Assembly (NCBI GenBank): GCA_027625915.1
Contig: JANTQA010000012.1
Coordinates: 10,066,501-10,130,500, forward strand
Direction: 5' to 3'
From: Anaeramoeba flamelloides
Lineage: Eukaryota; Metamonada; Anaeramoebidae
Length of the DNA stretch: 64,000 bases
The position numbers were made by a program, and so were the translations under genes. Below the pieces are notes generated by a model. It saw only the letters and a program-made list of their open reading frames with translations, was not told the DNA's origin and searched no databases. This document shows, one piece after another, positions 36,144 through 48,316 of this stretch (the stretch's first letter is position 1; the number at the start of each line of letters is the position of its first letter).

Positions 36144-38200
36144 TTAATTCCTTGTGAATTTTTTTTTTTTTATTTTTTTTAATTTTTTTTTAAATATCTT
36201 TATTCTTTCATCTTTATCTTTTTTTTTTTATTGTTTTGTTTTTTTTTCTATTTTGACTTTTCAATTAATTATTTTTATTTTTTTTTTTATTTTGGTTATT
36301 ATTTTTTAAAAATTTTAAAGATTTAAATAACATTTATTGAAACAATTAGCACACACAAAATTTGATAATCCAAAAAATTAATTTAAATAACCAACAATAA
36401 AAAACATTTGGAATCCTTATTTTTTTAAAAAACATGTTTTTTCTTAATTTTTTATTTAAAGTAGTGAAAAAAATACCGGACATGAAAGTAATACCGGACA
36501 AGATTTTTAATTGGGACTATTAGTACCATTTTTTGTTTAATTTCATTTATTTAGAATCAAATCCTTTTTTGAAGAATAAAACTTTTTAAATTATTACTCA
36601 CCCACTTATTAGAATGATGATTAATGAAATCACACTTGATCAAAACACCATTCAATCAATCAAAAAACAAGAATAAAAATTATCATTTACCAAACTCTCG
36701 CAAACCGCGATAAAACCTTGATTGTTTTTCAAAAAAAGTTGATCTACTTTAGTTATCAAACAATTACTCGAGTATTCTAGAGATGCCCCACTTTGATGAA
36801 CTTTAGGTAGGTTTATTACTAATCTCATAAAAAAATTGGTTATTTATAATAAGGATCTGATTGTAAATAAATAAAATTTTACTAATATTCACAATTAAAA
36901 ATCTTGGCAGGAATTTTTTTCATATTTGGTATTTATTTCCCTACTATTATCTAATATTTATTTGTTGCTTATTGATTACAATTTTTTTTGAAAATGTAAT
37001 ACAATTGAAATTAATACTTTATATTTGTATTTTTTTTTTTTGAAGCACAAATTATTTACTTCAAGAATCAAACAATTAAATAATTTTGAATCAATACAGA
37101 TAAGAAAGAGATTCGAACTTGAAAATGATTTAGATTGTACTGTTGCTGCTATGTAAATATTTTTGGAAAGTCATTGTGTTACAATGTAAAGTTTGTAAAA
37201 TTTTGTTATCTTATTATTTTCAACTTTTCAAAAGTAAAATAAGAAGTATTTTTCTGAAACATATACAACTTTGAAAAATGTTTTTTGAAGTTATTTTAGA
37301 TACCTTATATTTTTTTTTTTTGGGAGAAAAAATTCTCACATAAATCACAAAAGAGTGCAGACCTTAAATGTTAAGATTTTGAAAAAATAGTTTGGTTCCA
37401 AGTTATCAAAATATTAGATCAATTAAAATTTAATAAAATATCTTTATAATTTAATTCGTACTGTTTGCAAATAATGTAAATTTCATATTTTTGTTGAAAA
37501 ACAATAACGGAATCCAAACAATAGTTTTGGCTTTAGCTTGGAAGAAATCATTATAATTTTTTTTTAAAAAAAAAACAATAGTTGAACTACAGCATATTTC
37601 CACACTCTATTACACTTGATGTCACTTCTCAAAAATATTTTTAAAATTGATACTAACCAATAACAATGTTAATAGGAAGATGTGTTATTGTATGTCTATT
37701 TTTTTATATTTATTTCACAAATTAAAAAAAAAATGAGTGATATTTTAAAGCGTCAAAAGGTATCAAGGAAAATTTATGATTTTTATCAGTTCTTGTAAAA
37801 TTTATATAACCTGGGACATCAAAAAAAATTAATGTAAGATTTGAACTTTGATTTAAAAACTATGAAAAATTTCAAATTATTTAAACAGTGGATATTGTGT
37901 TATGAATAAAAAAAAATCAAATTATTTTTGACTATTTACAAAAATAAATAATTTAGATATCATTGGCCATTTAGATAATTTTATATAGGATTATTGAGCA
38001 TGAAAACAATCACAAAAACTGGATAATATTAATTGAAAAAAAATTAATATTTTTTTTTTTTTTTTTTTTATTGTAATTTAAGAGAGGATTTTAGAATTCC
38101 TCTTGTTTACCGTTAGGTATTTTTTAATTTTAAAAATAAAAGAAAATTTCTTAAATTTTCTTGTAATTTCTCAAATCAAAAAAAAAACTAGGCACTCCAC

Positions 38201-38278
38201 GTTAGGTTTTCCAGAATTTAAAATTATTGAGCCAAATAAAAGATTTTATCCCATTCTTTGGAATCCTCGAAAACCTGG
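38201..38278. repeat. Palindrome of the TAGGTTTTCC family, diverged
   Basis: Left side gttaggttttccagaattta, right side tggaatcctcgaaaacctgg. The arms are less exact than at 15070-15144. The preceding ggcactccac resembles the spacers in the 60360-61110 cluster. The open frame across it (38103-38390) is a by-product. Confidence 0.65.
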
Positions 38279-38967
38279 TACTTTTCAATTACCCAGATTT
38301 GAATTTAGAAATTTTATAAAATATTCAAACATAATTTTATTATCTCCCAGTACAAATAAATATATTGAATCTAGTTTATTAATAAATTGATAATATTATT
38401 ATTATTTAAAATAAGGGAAAAATTATTTTTTTATAATTCAGCAATCCAGATTTGACGATTATTTTCATATGCTGGACTTTTCTAGAGAAAATTAAAAAAA
38501 TTCATATTTATAATCCTTGAAAAAATATTAATATTATTATAAATAATTATTCATCATATTCATAAACTTTAATGAATAATAAACTTTTATAAATGTCTTT
38601 AATGAAATTCCTATAAATAAAATTTATGGAATCAGGATAAACAAGACGGAATGATTAATCTATCTTTAAATAATATTAAAAAGAATTTTTTTTTTCTTAA
38701 CAGTTAAATTTGTTTATTTCATCTTTCAGAATCCTCTAATAAATTCTTCTTTTCCCTTTTTTTATTTTAAAAATGATCTAATTTTCCTTTTTAGTCAACG
38801 AGATTATTTTGGATCAAAAAGGAAAACAAAAAAAATAACAGAAAGAATCATGAAATTTTCTTTTACTTTCTAAAATTAAAAAATAACATAACAGTTCATT
38901 TCCAGAATTCAAAAGAATAGAGAAAATATCAAATATTTTCACAATTAATTTTAATTTTGGTTAAAGC

Positions 38968-39288
38968 TTGTTACACTTCCAAAGAAAGACCATTTCCAAA
39001 GTTTTTAATTTTAGATTGTCTAATGTAATTTCAAATTCTTTAAAGTTTTTTGATTTCCTAAAACAAATGTTTTACTATATCAAATCAAGTCAATTTGAGA
39101 AGAATTCTCAAATCCAATCACTTTTAAGACTATTTAGTATTTGGAGGAATTTATATTTGATCATTATCAGGATATTTATTGACAAATGGAATACAGAGGA
39201 TCCTATATCCACTCTTGAAAAGTTAGCAGATCTTGTAGCCATGTTAGAATTTAAACCAAAATTTATCTTGAATATAAGAAATTTATAA
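38968..39288 (+). other. Doubtful 106-codon open frame
   Basis: Encodes 106 residues including SLLRLFSIWRNLYLI and DPISTLEKLADLVAMLEFKP, whose composition is less poly-Lys/Phe than the usual chance frames here. No recognised domain, no clear flanking splice sites, and repeats on both sides. It could be a gene remnant or an exon of an unseen gene. Confidence 0.2.
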
Positions 39289-39720
39289 TTTGAATTATTT
39301 CTTTCAATTATCTCAGCTATTTTTAAAAAAAATATTCTTTGAAGAATTAGTTCGTCAAAGTACCATTTAAAGAAGAAATTCGTTTTTGGTTTTTATTTTT
39401 TTTTGTTGTGGCAAGTTAGATCTCTAACTTCGATAAATAAATAGTATCTCATATTATTTTTTTTTTGTTAAAAAACCCCCCATTTAAGATCCCCTTCCTG
39501 ACATAACATGATTTGCTTGCTCGAGTTCGAATATAAACTATTATTACTTATCTTCAACCCCCTCAATATCATCTTAAACAACTTCAAACAATACCTCTAT
39601 TTCGATCTTCAAGGCCAAACACAAAATAAAACCAGTTGATTTTTTCCAAATCAAACAAATAAAAATGGTTAATTTGATTATTTTTTTAAAAAACGGTATT
39701 TATTAGCCTTATATATATAT

Positions 39721-40050
39721 AAAGTAAACTCAAATTCAAATTTTTTCACAGGAATAAAATGTTACAAACAATCAAAATAATATAATTTCATTGAAATTGG
39801 AGATAATTTTGATTTTTGTAAAATCTGAAAATCATTTTTTCATCTTTTAGTTTTTGTTTTCATTCCATTGTTTGAATTACTACATTTGTTTTGTTGGATC
39901 AAAATTTTTTTCAACCATTAATGTTATTTTAAAGTCGAGTTGTTCCAAATAGAAGAACTCAAATAAAATTATAAGCTAGTATCTAACCTATGATCGATCA
40001 ATATTCCTAATAGAATTTCAACAAATTTACTAATGTATTTTTTTGTTTTG
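39721..40050. mobile_element. Tc1-related non-autonomous repeat H
   Basis: The left end gtaaactcaaattcaaattt resembles the Tc1-like end at 59102. The body (aataatataatttcattgaa, and gatcgatcaatattcctaat to aacaaatttac) matches 6310-6520 and, inverted, 47150-47420. The right end is unclear. Confidence 0.45.
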
Positions 40051-40938
40051 CTCTTCTCAAAATTTTTAACACTCCCATGATTTATTTGTATTGATAATTA
40101 TTTATTTATTGTTTTGTGAGTATTGTATTTTATAAACAATTATTAAAATTTCAATTAGTGAATAGTTCTAATTTAGTAAATCTTCTTGAATTGATTAATT
40201 GAGTTTTTTTTTTTTTTTTCACAAATCGAATTTTGGTATGTTAAAAATTTTGAATTGGGGTTTAGTTCTCAAAAATTTTGACTCATTTTATAATGTTAAT
40301 GGAAGTTTTTTTGATTGTTAAATCCAGTATTCTTCTCCGTAAAATATTTTTATATTTTTGAATGAGAATAATTTTTTCTATTTTTACAAATTTTTTTTTT
40401 GTTTTTCTTTTTTTTTTTTTTTTTGTTTTTTTACATTAGAGAAAAAAGATGATGTGTAAAAAAAAGATCTCCGAAAAGGTAAATAATCACTATGAAAATT
40501 GAGATTATGTAATTTCTTTTAAAATAAATTTAATTATTCATAAAAAATCTTGTTATTCAACTTTTTTTAAGTGAAAGTCCAGTTATAAAAAATGTTAATA
40601 CCCATTTCACAAATTGTAACTCAATTTTTTTATGTTTTTGGTTTTTATTTTTTTTAATTTTTCAAATATCAGGTTTTCATATATTTAGAATGATGTAAAA
40701 GTGAATTAAAAATCAGATTTAGTTATAAATTGTTCTTGAATACTAAAGGATAATTTTTTTTTTTTAATTTATTATTTCAGGTGAGTTATAATTTTTGAAA
40801 TGATTTTTTTTTGTATATATATTTTATTTTTATCAATACTAAGAAAAATTAATAAATAACTAAAAGTAAAATTGTTTATAAATCTAATTCATACTCATAT
40901 ATGAGAAGAAGAATTTTTATATCGATTCAAATATTATT

Positions 40939-41836
40939 TACTCTTTGTTGAAAAATAAATGAAACAAAATTTTTATTCAGCTTTCCAAAAAAGATGTTAT
41001 AAATCATAGAAAAATTCTTTTTTTTAAGTCCTAAAAAACACAACAAGAATAGCACAATCCATACAAATACTTTCAATACTTTTTCAAATTTTTAGACTGA
41101 TAGTCTGCAAGATTTTAATCTCTGATATTCTTTCATATTTTTCAAATTTTAATACTTGATGCAAACTTTTCAAGGACCAAAAAAGGTAAAAAAAATTAAA
41201 AAACAAAAGATAAACTTTTAAATTTAATTGAAATTTTTAAAAGTTATCGAAACGAAAAATCTTTAATACTATTTGTTTCAAAATAAATTGAACAAAATTT
41301 TCATTCAGCTTTCCAAAAAAAGATTTTTAAATCATGTAAAATTATAAATTTTTTATTCAAAAAATCAAGCTTAAATTATTCATTTCCCTTTTAGAATTGA
41401 GAACTTTGATGATTTAATCTTATTCAAGGGATTTTTTTTTTTTAGAAAGCTGAATGAAAATTTTGATCTTTTTATTTTGCAATTAATAGTAACTTTCAAA
41501 GACCTGAAACTCCTTTTATGAAAACCAAAAAGTGGAAAGTCGTTTAAATTACATATTTTTAAAAGTTTGGCTTGTAAAAACTTTTAAATGAAAGTTTCGG
41601 AATTTTGAACTTGTAATTTCCTTTCAAAATTTGGAACAATTTCAAAAAAACAACGAAAGTTTTGTGGAGTAAAAAAATTGACGATAATTTTTGTGCTATT
41701 CTTGTAGTGAAGGTTTAAATTATTAATTTCCTTTAAAAAATTGGGGGGTTTGGTAAACATATTTTAATTCTCAGTAAGTGATTTTTTTAGAAAGCTAAAT
41801 GACATTTTAGATCTTTTTATTTTACAATGAATAGTA
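40939..41836. mobile_element. TACTATTTG-family element, outer copy
   Basis: Left end tactctttgttgaaaaataa; right end, inverted, ttattttacaatgaatagta. The family's attttattcagcttt block is at the left and agaaagctaaatgaca at the right. At 898 bp it is longer than the others because a second copy (41267-41491) lies within it. Confidence 0.6.
41267..41491. mobile_element. TACTATTTG-family MITE, inner copy
   Basis: 225 bp. Left end tactatttgtttcaaaataa then attttcattcagctttcc; right end, inverted, agaaagctgaatgaaaattt then gcaattaatagta. Nested in the copy at 40939-41836. Confidence 0.75.
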
Positions 41837-42675
41837 AAAAAGATTAAGAATTAAATCAAAACTGATTTGAAAAGTGTTTGTATTTTTATTTCAGAAAGAA
41901 GAATTCTTTTAGTGTACTTTCAGATTAAATTGGTGAGAACAAACAACTAGTTATTGAATAAAATATTACTCCAATTGATAAAAAATAAGAACATTTATAT
42001 TCATTTTTTCTTTCGTCTATTTGCAGAAGAACTTTTCTTTCTCAGAAAACCAAATCAAAAAGTAAGTATTTTTTCTCTGTTTTTTTAATTATTCAAATCA
42101 AAATCCACCAAATTTCCAACAAACAATATTATTTTTGTCTTTCGTATGTTGTTAGGAACCTTCGTGATCAAAAAACCATCCAAAATTTTTTATTTTTAAA
42201 AGGAATAATTTTTCGACATGCTGAAAAAATATCATGACTTTTACCAAGCTTTTAAGCTTTAAAAGTGTTAGAAAATGTTTGGTTGTTTGAAAAGACTGAA
42301 AGCTTTTTTAAAGCATTAAAAATAAACAAAAACAAAACAGCTTTCTTATTTCTTCTTGTCAATTTGATCATTGATGTTTCCCGTATAATTTATTCGAAAA
42401 TTTACCAACACGTCTTTTCAATGGTGGTAATAATTTCCTATGATTTGTGAATCAAACAGAAGATGAAATTATTATATATGCAAAACAACCTCTAAAAAAA
42501 CATTTCAAATATTCCTACTGAACCACTTCAAATTGGTTGCTAGATCTCCAAGCAACAAATAAATAAAAAAGATTATTCAAACTTTCAGCTATTTTAAAAA
42601 AGTGAAGACTAAAAGCTTTATTACTGGTACACCATACTGTATAGTTGTCTCTTTTAAGCAGTCTGAAATACCACT

Positions 42676-42898
42676 TACTGTTAATTGCAAAATAAAAAGA
42701 TCAAAACTTTCATCCATCTATCCCAAAAAAATAAAATCCCTTGAATTAGATAAAATCATCAAAGTTCCCAATTGTAAAATGGTAATGAATAATTTAAGCA
42801 TGATTTTGTTCAGGTAAATTAATAATTTAAACTGATTTATAAACCTTTTTGGAAAGATGAATGAAAATTTCGTTCCATTTATTTTATAACAAATAATA
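42676..42898. mobile_element. TACTATTTG-family MITE, copy 4
   Basis: 223 bp. Left end tactgttaattgcaaaataa; right end, inverted, ttattttataacaaataata, with ggaaagatgaatgaaaattt just inside. Frames at 42602-42817 and 42718-42906 are by-products of it. Confidence 0.7.
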
Positions 42899-43246
42899 TA
42901 AAACAATTATTCTTCACTTTCAAAATGATTTTCTTTTTATCCCCTTCCAAAATAAACCAATTTTTCAAACATAAAAACTAATTTTTAAGGAGCTCAAAAC
43001 CAACGAATTCGTGGTCTACAACCCACTTACCAAATATTTGTTCTTGTAAGTGATTACGATCTGGTATGGGAGAATACAAAACAATCATTATTTTGTAAAA
43101 AAACAATGTTTTTTGGGTTTTTTTAATGGTTTTTTGAATTTGTTCTGCTTTAAAAACTTCAGTACCAAGTCCATAAAAATCCGTCATTAAGATACACCAA
43201 AGAATACATTTGTTTAATTAGTTTTTAATAACAAAATTGGTTATTA

Positions 43247-43724
43247 CTGTAGTCAAAATAAAGCGTGCAAAAAAATTTAATGCATGTTTCAAAATAAAAA
43301 GCGTGTTTTTTTGTTATAGTTGACCAATACATTAACCAATCAAAGAAACCAATAATAAACCCTAAAAAAAATATGGTATTGGTTTCTTATCGTTCTATTA
43401 TTTAAAAATAAATTCTAAAAATAAAGGATCAAATTGCAAAATTTATCTCAAAAAATAGAGTAAATTTTTGATAAAATTTTAAGAATAAAAAAAACAAAAT
43501 ATTTCAAAAAAATTGAGATTATTATGGAAAATTTTCAACTATTTGCATGAATAATTTAAATTTTACTGAAAATAACCAGACCTTTACTTTCAAAATTGAT
43601 TTGAACTTGGGTATACTATTGGGTAGTAGATTGGATGTTGCCTTGGTACAAGAATAAAAAAAAGCACGGATAATATGTTGAAACACGGATTATAGTCTTT
43701 GTTCACGCATTATTTTGATCACTG
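43247..43724. mobile_element. 478-bp Tc1/mariner-type MITE in the foldback arm
   Basis: Flanked by TA at 43245-43246 and 43725-43726. Left end CTGTAGTCAAAATAAAGCGT; right end, inverted, acgcattattttgatcactg. Removing it plus one TA gives ggttattagcttt, exactly the reverse complement of aaagctaataacc in the intact arm (44279-44291). A diverged inverted copy is at 54167-54658. Confidence 0.85.
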
Positions 43725-43789
43725 TAGCTTTATTTACAAATTACTTTGTGAAACTGGGTAATTTTCACATAAATAAATACTAACCATTT

Positions 43790-44222
43790 GGGAAAAAAAG
43801 TGAAACAGAAAAAAAAGTTAAACACAGTTTTTAATTGGAAATCTTGTAAAAAATGAAAAGATCAATCAATGAATAAAAGAAAAAATAAATGATTTAAGAA
43901 AAAATGCAAGTTTTAACACAGTGTCTGTTTTTTTAATAATATCTTTTGGTATAGATTTTTCTTTGATTGATCAATGTTTAAAAATTTGTTCAAAAAATTG
44001 ACTATTTATAAGATCTCCAGAACAACTTGAATAATTTTGAAATGAAAGTAGTTTTAAATTGTATATGTTTATTTGTTCGATTGGAAATAATATAATGGGT
44101 TATTCTTTCAAGTTAATTTGCTTCTTCTATTAATTGATTTGACTTTTCATTTTCAGTTTCAGAAAGACCACCAATTAAAAATCGTGCTTAAACTTTTTTT
44201 TCTGTTTCACTTTTTTTCCCAA
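43790..44222. mobile_element. Family C MITE, copy in the foldback core
   Basis: Left end gggaaaaaaagtgaaacag; right end, inverted, ctgtttcactttttttccc. About 50-bp TIRs, and the body matches 48390-48804 and 18800-19230. Confidence 0.75.
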
Positions 44223-45417
44223 ATGGTTAGTATTTATTTATGTGAAAATTATCCAGTTTCACAAAGTAATTCGTAAATAAAGCTAATAACCAATTTTTAT
44301 TAAAAACTAATTAAACAAATGTATTCTTTGGTGTATCTTAATGACGGATTTGTGGAATTGGAGGTTTTTAAGAAAGAAAAAATAATAAAAATCCATAAAA
44401 AAAACCCAAAAAACATTGTTTTTGACAAAATAATGATTGTTTTGAATGCTCCCATATCAGATCGTAAGCAATACAAGAACAAATATTTGGTAAGTAGGTT
44501 GTAGACTTTGAATTCATGGGTGTTCACCCCCTTAATTGTTCAACTAACCGATAAATTCAAAAAAACGTTTTAATGCTTATATTTCAATTTACTCCTTTCA
44601 ATTTTTTTTGACTTAATTTTAAAAAAGAAAACATAAGAATTTCATGAGTATAAATGTAAAGAAACTTGATAAATAAGTTGATTTTTATTTATCGTATTTT
44701 GAATTCTGGAAAATCGGCTTTAACTTTTCTTGAGTTTTCTGTTTATTCCCAAAATCAATATATTTTCGTTAGGTTTTTTTTTTGCAACATTTTAATTTGC
44801 CTGAAATATGTTCAAAACCCAGAAGCACTATTTTTTTTTAATTTTATTTTCTTTTTTAAATTGGTATTTTGTCTTGATCAAGTTTTACTTCTGTTTTATA
44901 AATTATTCTTGGAGAATGTGGATTAATTTTTAAAATTTTTGTTTCTTGCTTTGTTTATCCAAACATCAACCGAGTCAAAATATTTTTGAGTTAGATTAAA
45001 AATAAATAATCCATAGAATAATTAGCTAATGCATATTTATTTGAAATATTGTAATTTTACACCATCAACTAATTTTTGCTAATTAAAAATAAGTTTGATT
45101 TTTTAAAAGTTACTTTTACTTTTTTGAAGTTTTTTTATAAATCTTTTTCTGTTTCAAGCCAAATTCTGACACATTACATTTTGAATAAATTATTTGATTT
45201 TAATTTTTTATCCGAATTTAGATTCATTCCATATTCTTGAATAATTTAATAGATTATTATTAATTTTTTATCAATTTCTAATACTGATCCACCCTTTACC
45301 AAAATCGAATACATATGTGGATTTTGAGGACTCTTGTTTGCAAAATAAAGTGAACAAAAATTTCAGTTACATTTCAGAAAAAAAAAATAAAGATCATACG
45401 AATTTAATAAATCATTA

Positions 45418-45660
45418 TACTATTGATTGTAAAATAAATTGAAGCAAATTTCTATTCAGCTTTCTAAAAATTAAACAAATCTTGTAACTATATATAAACC
45501 ATTTAATTACATAAATCTTGATTATATTATGATTTCCCTTTTAGAATTATGAGAATTTGATGATTTGAAGATTTTTTCATATTTCTGTTTTTTTTTTTTT
45601 TTTTTTTTTTGGAAAGTGGAATGAATATTCTGCTACATTTATTTTTCACTTGACATTATG
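45418..45660. mobile_element. TACTATTTG-family MITE, copy 5
   Basis: Left end tactattgattgtaaaataa then ttctattcagctttct; right end, inverted, ggaaagtggaatgaatattc then a worn terminus. An extra left-type end at about 45329-45375 precedes it, so this may be two overlapping insertions. Confidence 0.55.
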
Positions 45661-45954
45661 TTCTTTTAAATGGAATTGTTTAAAAATATAGTTTCCAGTT
45701 TATAAAAAATGAAATAAAAAATAATAAAAAAAAAATAAGAAAATTTTTCGGACCAATTAGCTAGAAAGAAATATATTAATTAAACAATGATTTAAATTAA
45801 AAAAAAAAAAAAAAACAAATCAAATAAAAATTATTCCTATTAATATTATTATTTTATTCTTCTTCTTTTATTTATAAACAAAAATCCAAATGAAAACACA
45901 TTATTATTATTATACTGTTATAATTTAATTATTTTAACAAAGTATATTATACGG

Positions 45955-48285
45955 ATGTTAAAACAGGATTATTTTGATTTCACTATAAATTTTGCTATTA
46001 GAGTGATTAAAGAAATTTATAATAGGATCAAAATTTACAGAAAAATGGGTGCAATGGGAGAGAATTTGAAGTTATTGTTAGAAAATTTGAAAATGTGTAT
46101 TGATTGTTTACAACAAATTGCAGGTACGTATTCTCAATTAAAAATGTTTTTTTTTTTTTTTTTTATCTATATATTTTAAACTCTTTTTCAAATAAAAGGG
46201 CACAAAAAATTTCAAGAATTATTCATAATTGAATCAAATTAATCGTAGTATCATTCTAAAATATAAGAAACACTTTAAAACATAAAAAAAAACACTCAAC
46301 CGAATATTTAAAACTCATTAAAAAAAAACAATAAAAATTAAAATTAAATTTTTAAAAATTGGTGTACCCTTTTATTTGAAATGAGAATTTACGTTATGTA
46401 AATAACACGAAAAAAATTATAAAATCAATAAAAACCTCTGAACAAGGTGAATTGAGAAAAAGTTATCTACATTTTATCGAACAAGTAAAAATGGGAAAAT
46501 GTCCTTTATACGTCAAACTTTTGTTCTTTAAAGATACATTTTCAATATAAATCCGGAATTCATCCGGGTATTTTGCTGGGATTGTTTTCATCTTTATTTT
46601 CTTTTTTTTCTTTGTTCCACATGGATCCAATATTGCCTTTATTAATTCCTATATCTAGCTCATTCGAAATCAAACTTAAATTGTTTCCATTTTTACACTG
46701 TCAGATTATTTCCAAATTTGTTTTCTTCTTATCTTGTTTTTTTTTTTTCATTTTCCAACTGTTCAATATCTGTAAATCAAAAAACAAAAAATGGGGAAAT
46801 GAACAATTAGAATGAAAATCATCAATAAATAATTATCTTATTCACAATCGAATTCAATAGTATTGATGATTTGCGAGATGTATCCTTTTGTTTGAAGAAG
46901 AGTTATATATATATATATATAAACCCAATTCCAAAAATTTGGACTCACCCAAAATCAAAAATAGGCAAAAAAAAAATCACAATTTATTATATTTTTTCAA
47001 AAAGAATATTAAACCACATTTAAATTACCAAGTATCAATATTTTTATAAGAAATAATTGTCATCCAAATAAAAGAAAAAAAAATATAAAACTAAAAAATA
47101 AAAATGTATGTGTCCAAAATGATGTAGTGAGTGGAACAAAAAATTTAAATTGGTAAATTTGTTGAAATTTCACCAACAATTGTTGATCGATCAAATGATA
47201 AGATACCATTGAACAATTGTATGTGTTTTTTCAATTTAACAAACTCAACACTAACCTTCTATCAACCATCGAAAAATTTTTCAGATCTAACAGAAACAGA
47301 TTACGTAACTGAAAAAAGTAAATGAAAACAAAAACAAAAAAGACAAAAAATGGAATAGTTTGTAAAATCAAAATTATTCCCAAATTGAATATAAAGTGTA
47401 GTATTGTTATTCTTTCAACTGTTTAAAATGTGTACAAATTTTTGAAATTTAGTTTATATATTTATATCTATATGTATATACATACATACATATGCATGTG
47501 TGCGTGTACAAGTATATATTGATCTGGGAAATTTACAAATCAATTTGTAATAATACAAAATATAAAAGTGCAAAAACGAAATGGTCTAACTTTTTTACAA
47601 AAGTTTTAATTAAAAAAAAGTTCTAACTTTTTTTCAATAAAAACTGGAAAAAAGTTTCTAAAAATACAGGACTCAAAAATTAGAAAAATGCTTTCCTTCC
47701 CACATAATACATTAAAAAATATTTATTTCCTTTTATTTAAACAGAAAAGATAAAAAAAAAAATAAATGTTTTTATGAAAAAAGTCATTACTTTTATGAAA
47801 CTTTATTTTTTTTTTTGAAAAATTTTAATTTTGTAAATCTAAAAAGAAATAAAGTCATAATTTTTTTTAATAGTTGTAATGTTAGAAAGTTTGGTTTTAG
47901 ATTCTTTCATATACCCAAATATTCCTTGGTATGAAAAATTAACTGTACTACCAAAAGAATTTGTTAACTTAATATTGCATTCATAGAATTAATTTTAATT
48001 AATTTAATATCTTTAAAAGTACTCAATTTTTTTTGTTTTTTTTTTGTTTTTTTGCAAGTTTCACAAATCTTGTTTTTGCAAAATACCAGTACAAGATACC
48101 GGCTTGTCAGCAAAACCCCTACCCAAGTAACTGGGAACACCAGATTATCTGAACAATTTAAATTAATCCACTTCACTTGATTTCAGTTCTTTTTAGTTAA
48201 GTTCTGTTTGCTTCAGATCTCATTATTAACAAGTTTATCAATTCTAATATAGATTTTTTATTCCTTTTACACCCCCAAACAACCC

Positions 48286-48316
<31 letters not shown>

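Larger units (their letters stand above)
42985..44536. mobile_element. Large foldback element with nested insertion
   Basis: Arms of several hundred bases: 42985-43246 plus 43725-43850 on the left pair with 44160-44536 on the right (for example gatacaccaaagaatacatt against aatgtattctttggtgtatc). The core 43790-44222 is a family C MITE. A 478-bp element (43247-43724) interrupts the left arm and is absent from the right. Confidence 0.8.
36144..45954. other. 9.8-kb gene-poor region
   Basis: No confident gene. Contents: palindrome (38201-38278), a doubtful 106-codon frame (38968-39288), a GC-richer patch near 39475-39640 with no tRNA fold or open frame, Tc1-related repeat H (39721-40050), TACTATTTG MITEs (40939-41836 with 41267-41491 inside; 42676-42898; 45418-45660) and a large foldback element (42985-44536). 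Confidence 0.5.

Noticed and set aside
38103-38390. 95-codon plus-strand frame
   Set aside because: Runs through a palindrome of the TAGGTTTTCC family; apparent protein is hairpin sequence.
39475-39640. GC-richer patch with ttcgaatataaac, resembling a tRNA T-loop
   Set aside because: No acceptor or anticodon stems can be drawn on either strand, and frames are broken by stops.
44319-44504. 61-codon frame with Lys-rich protein
   Set aside because: Entirely within the right arm of the foldback element; its mirror exists in the left arm.
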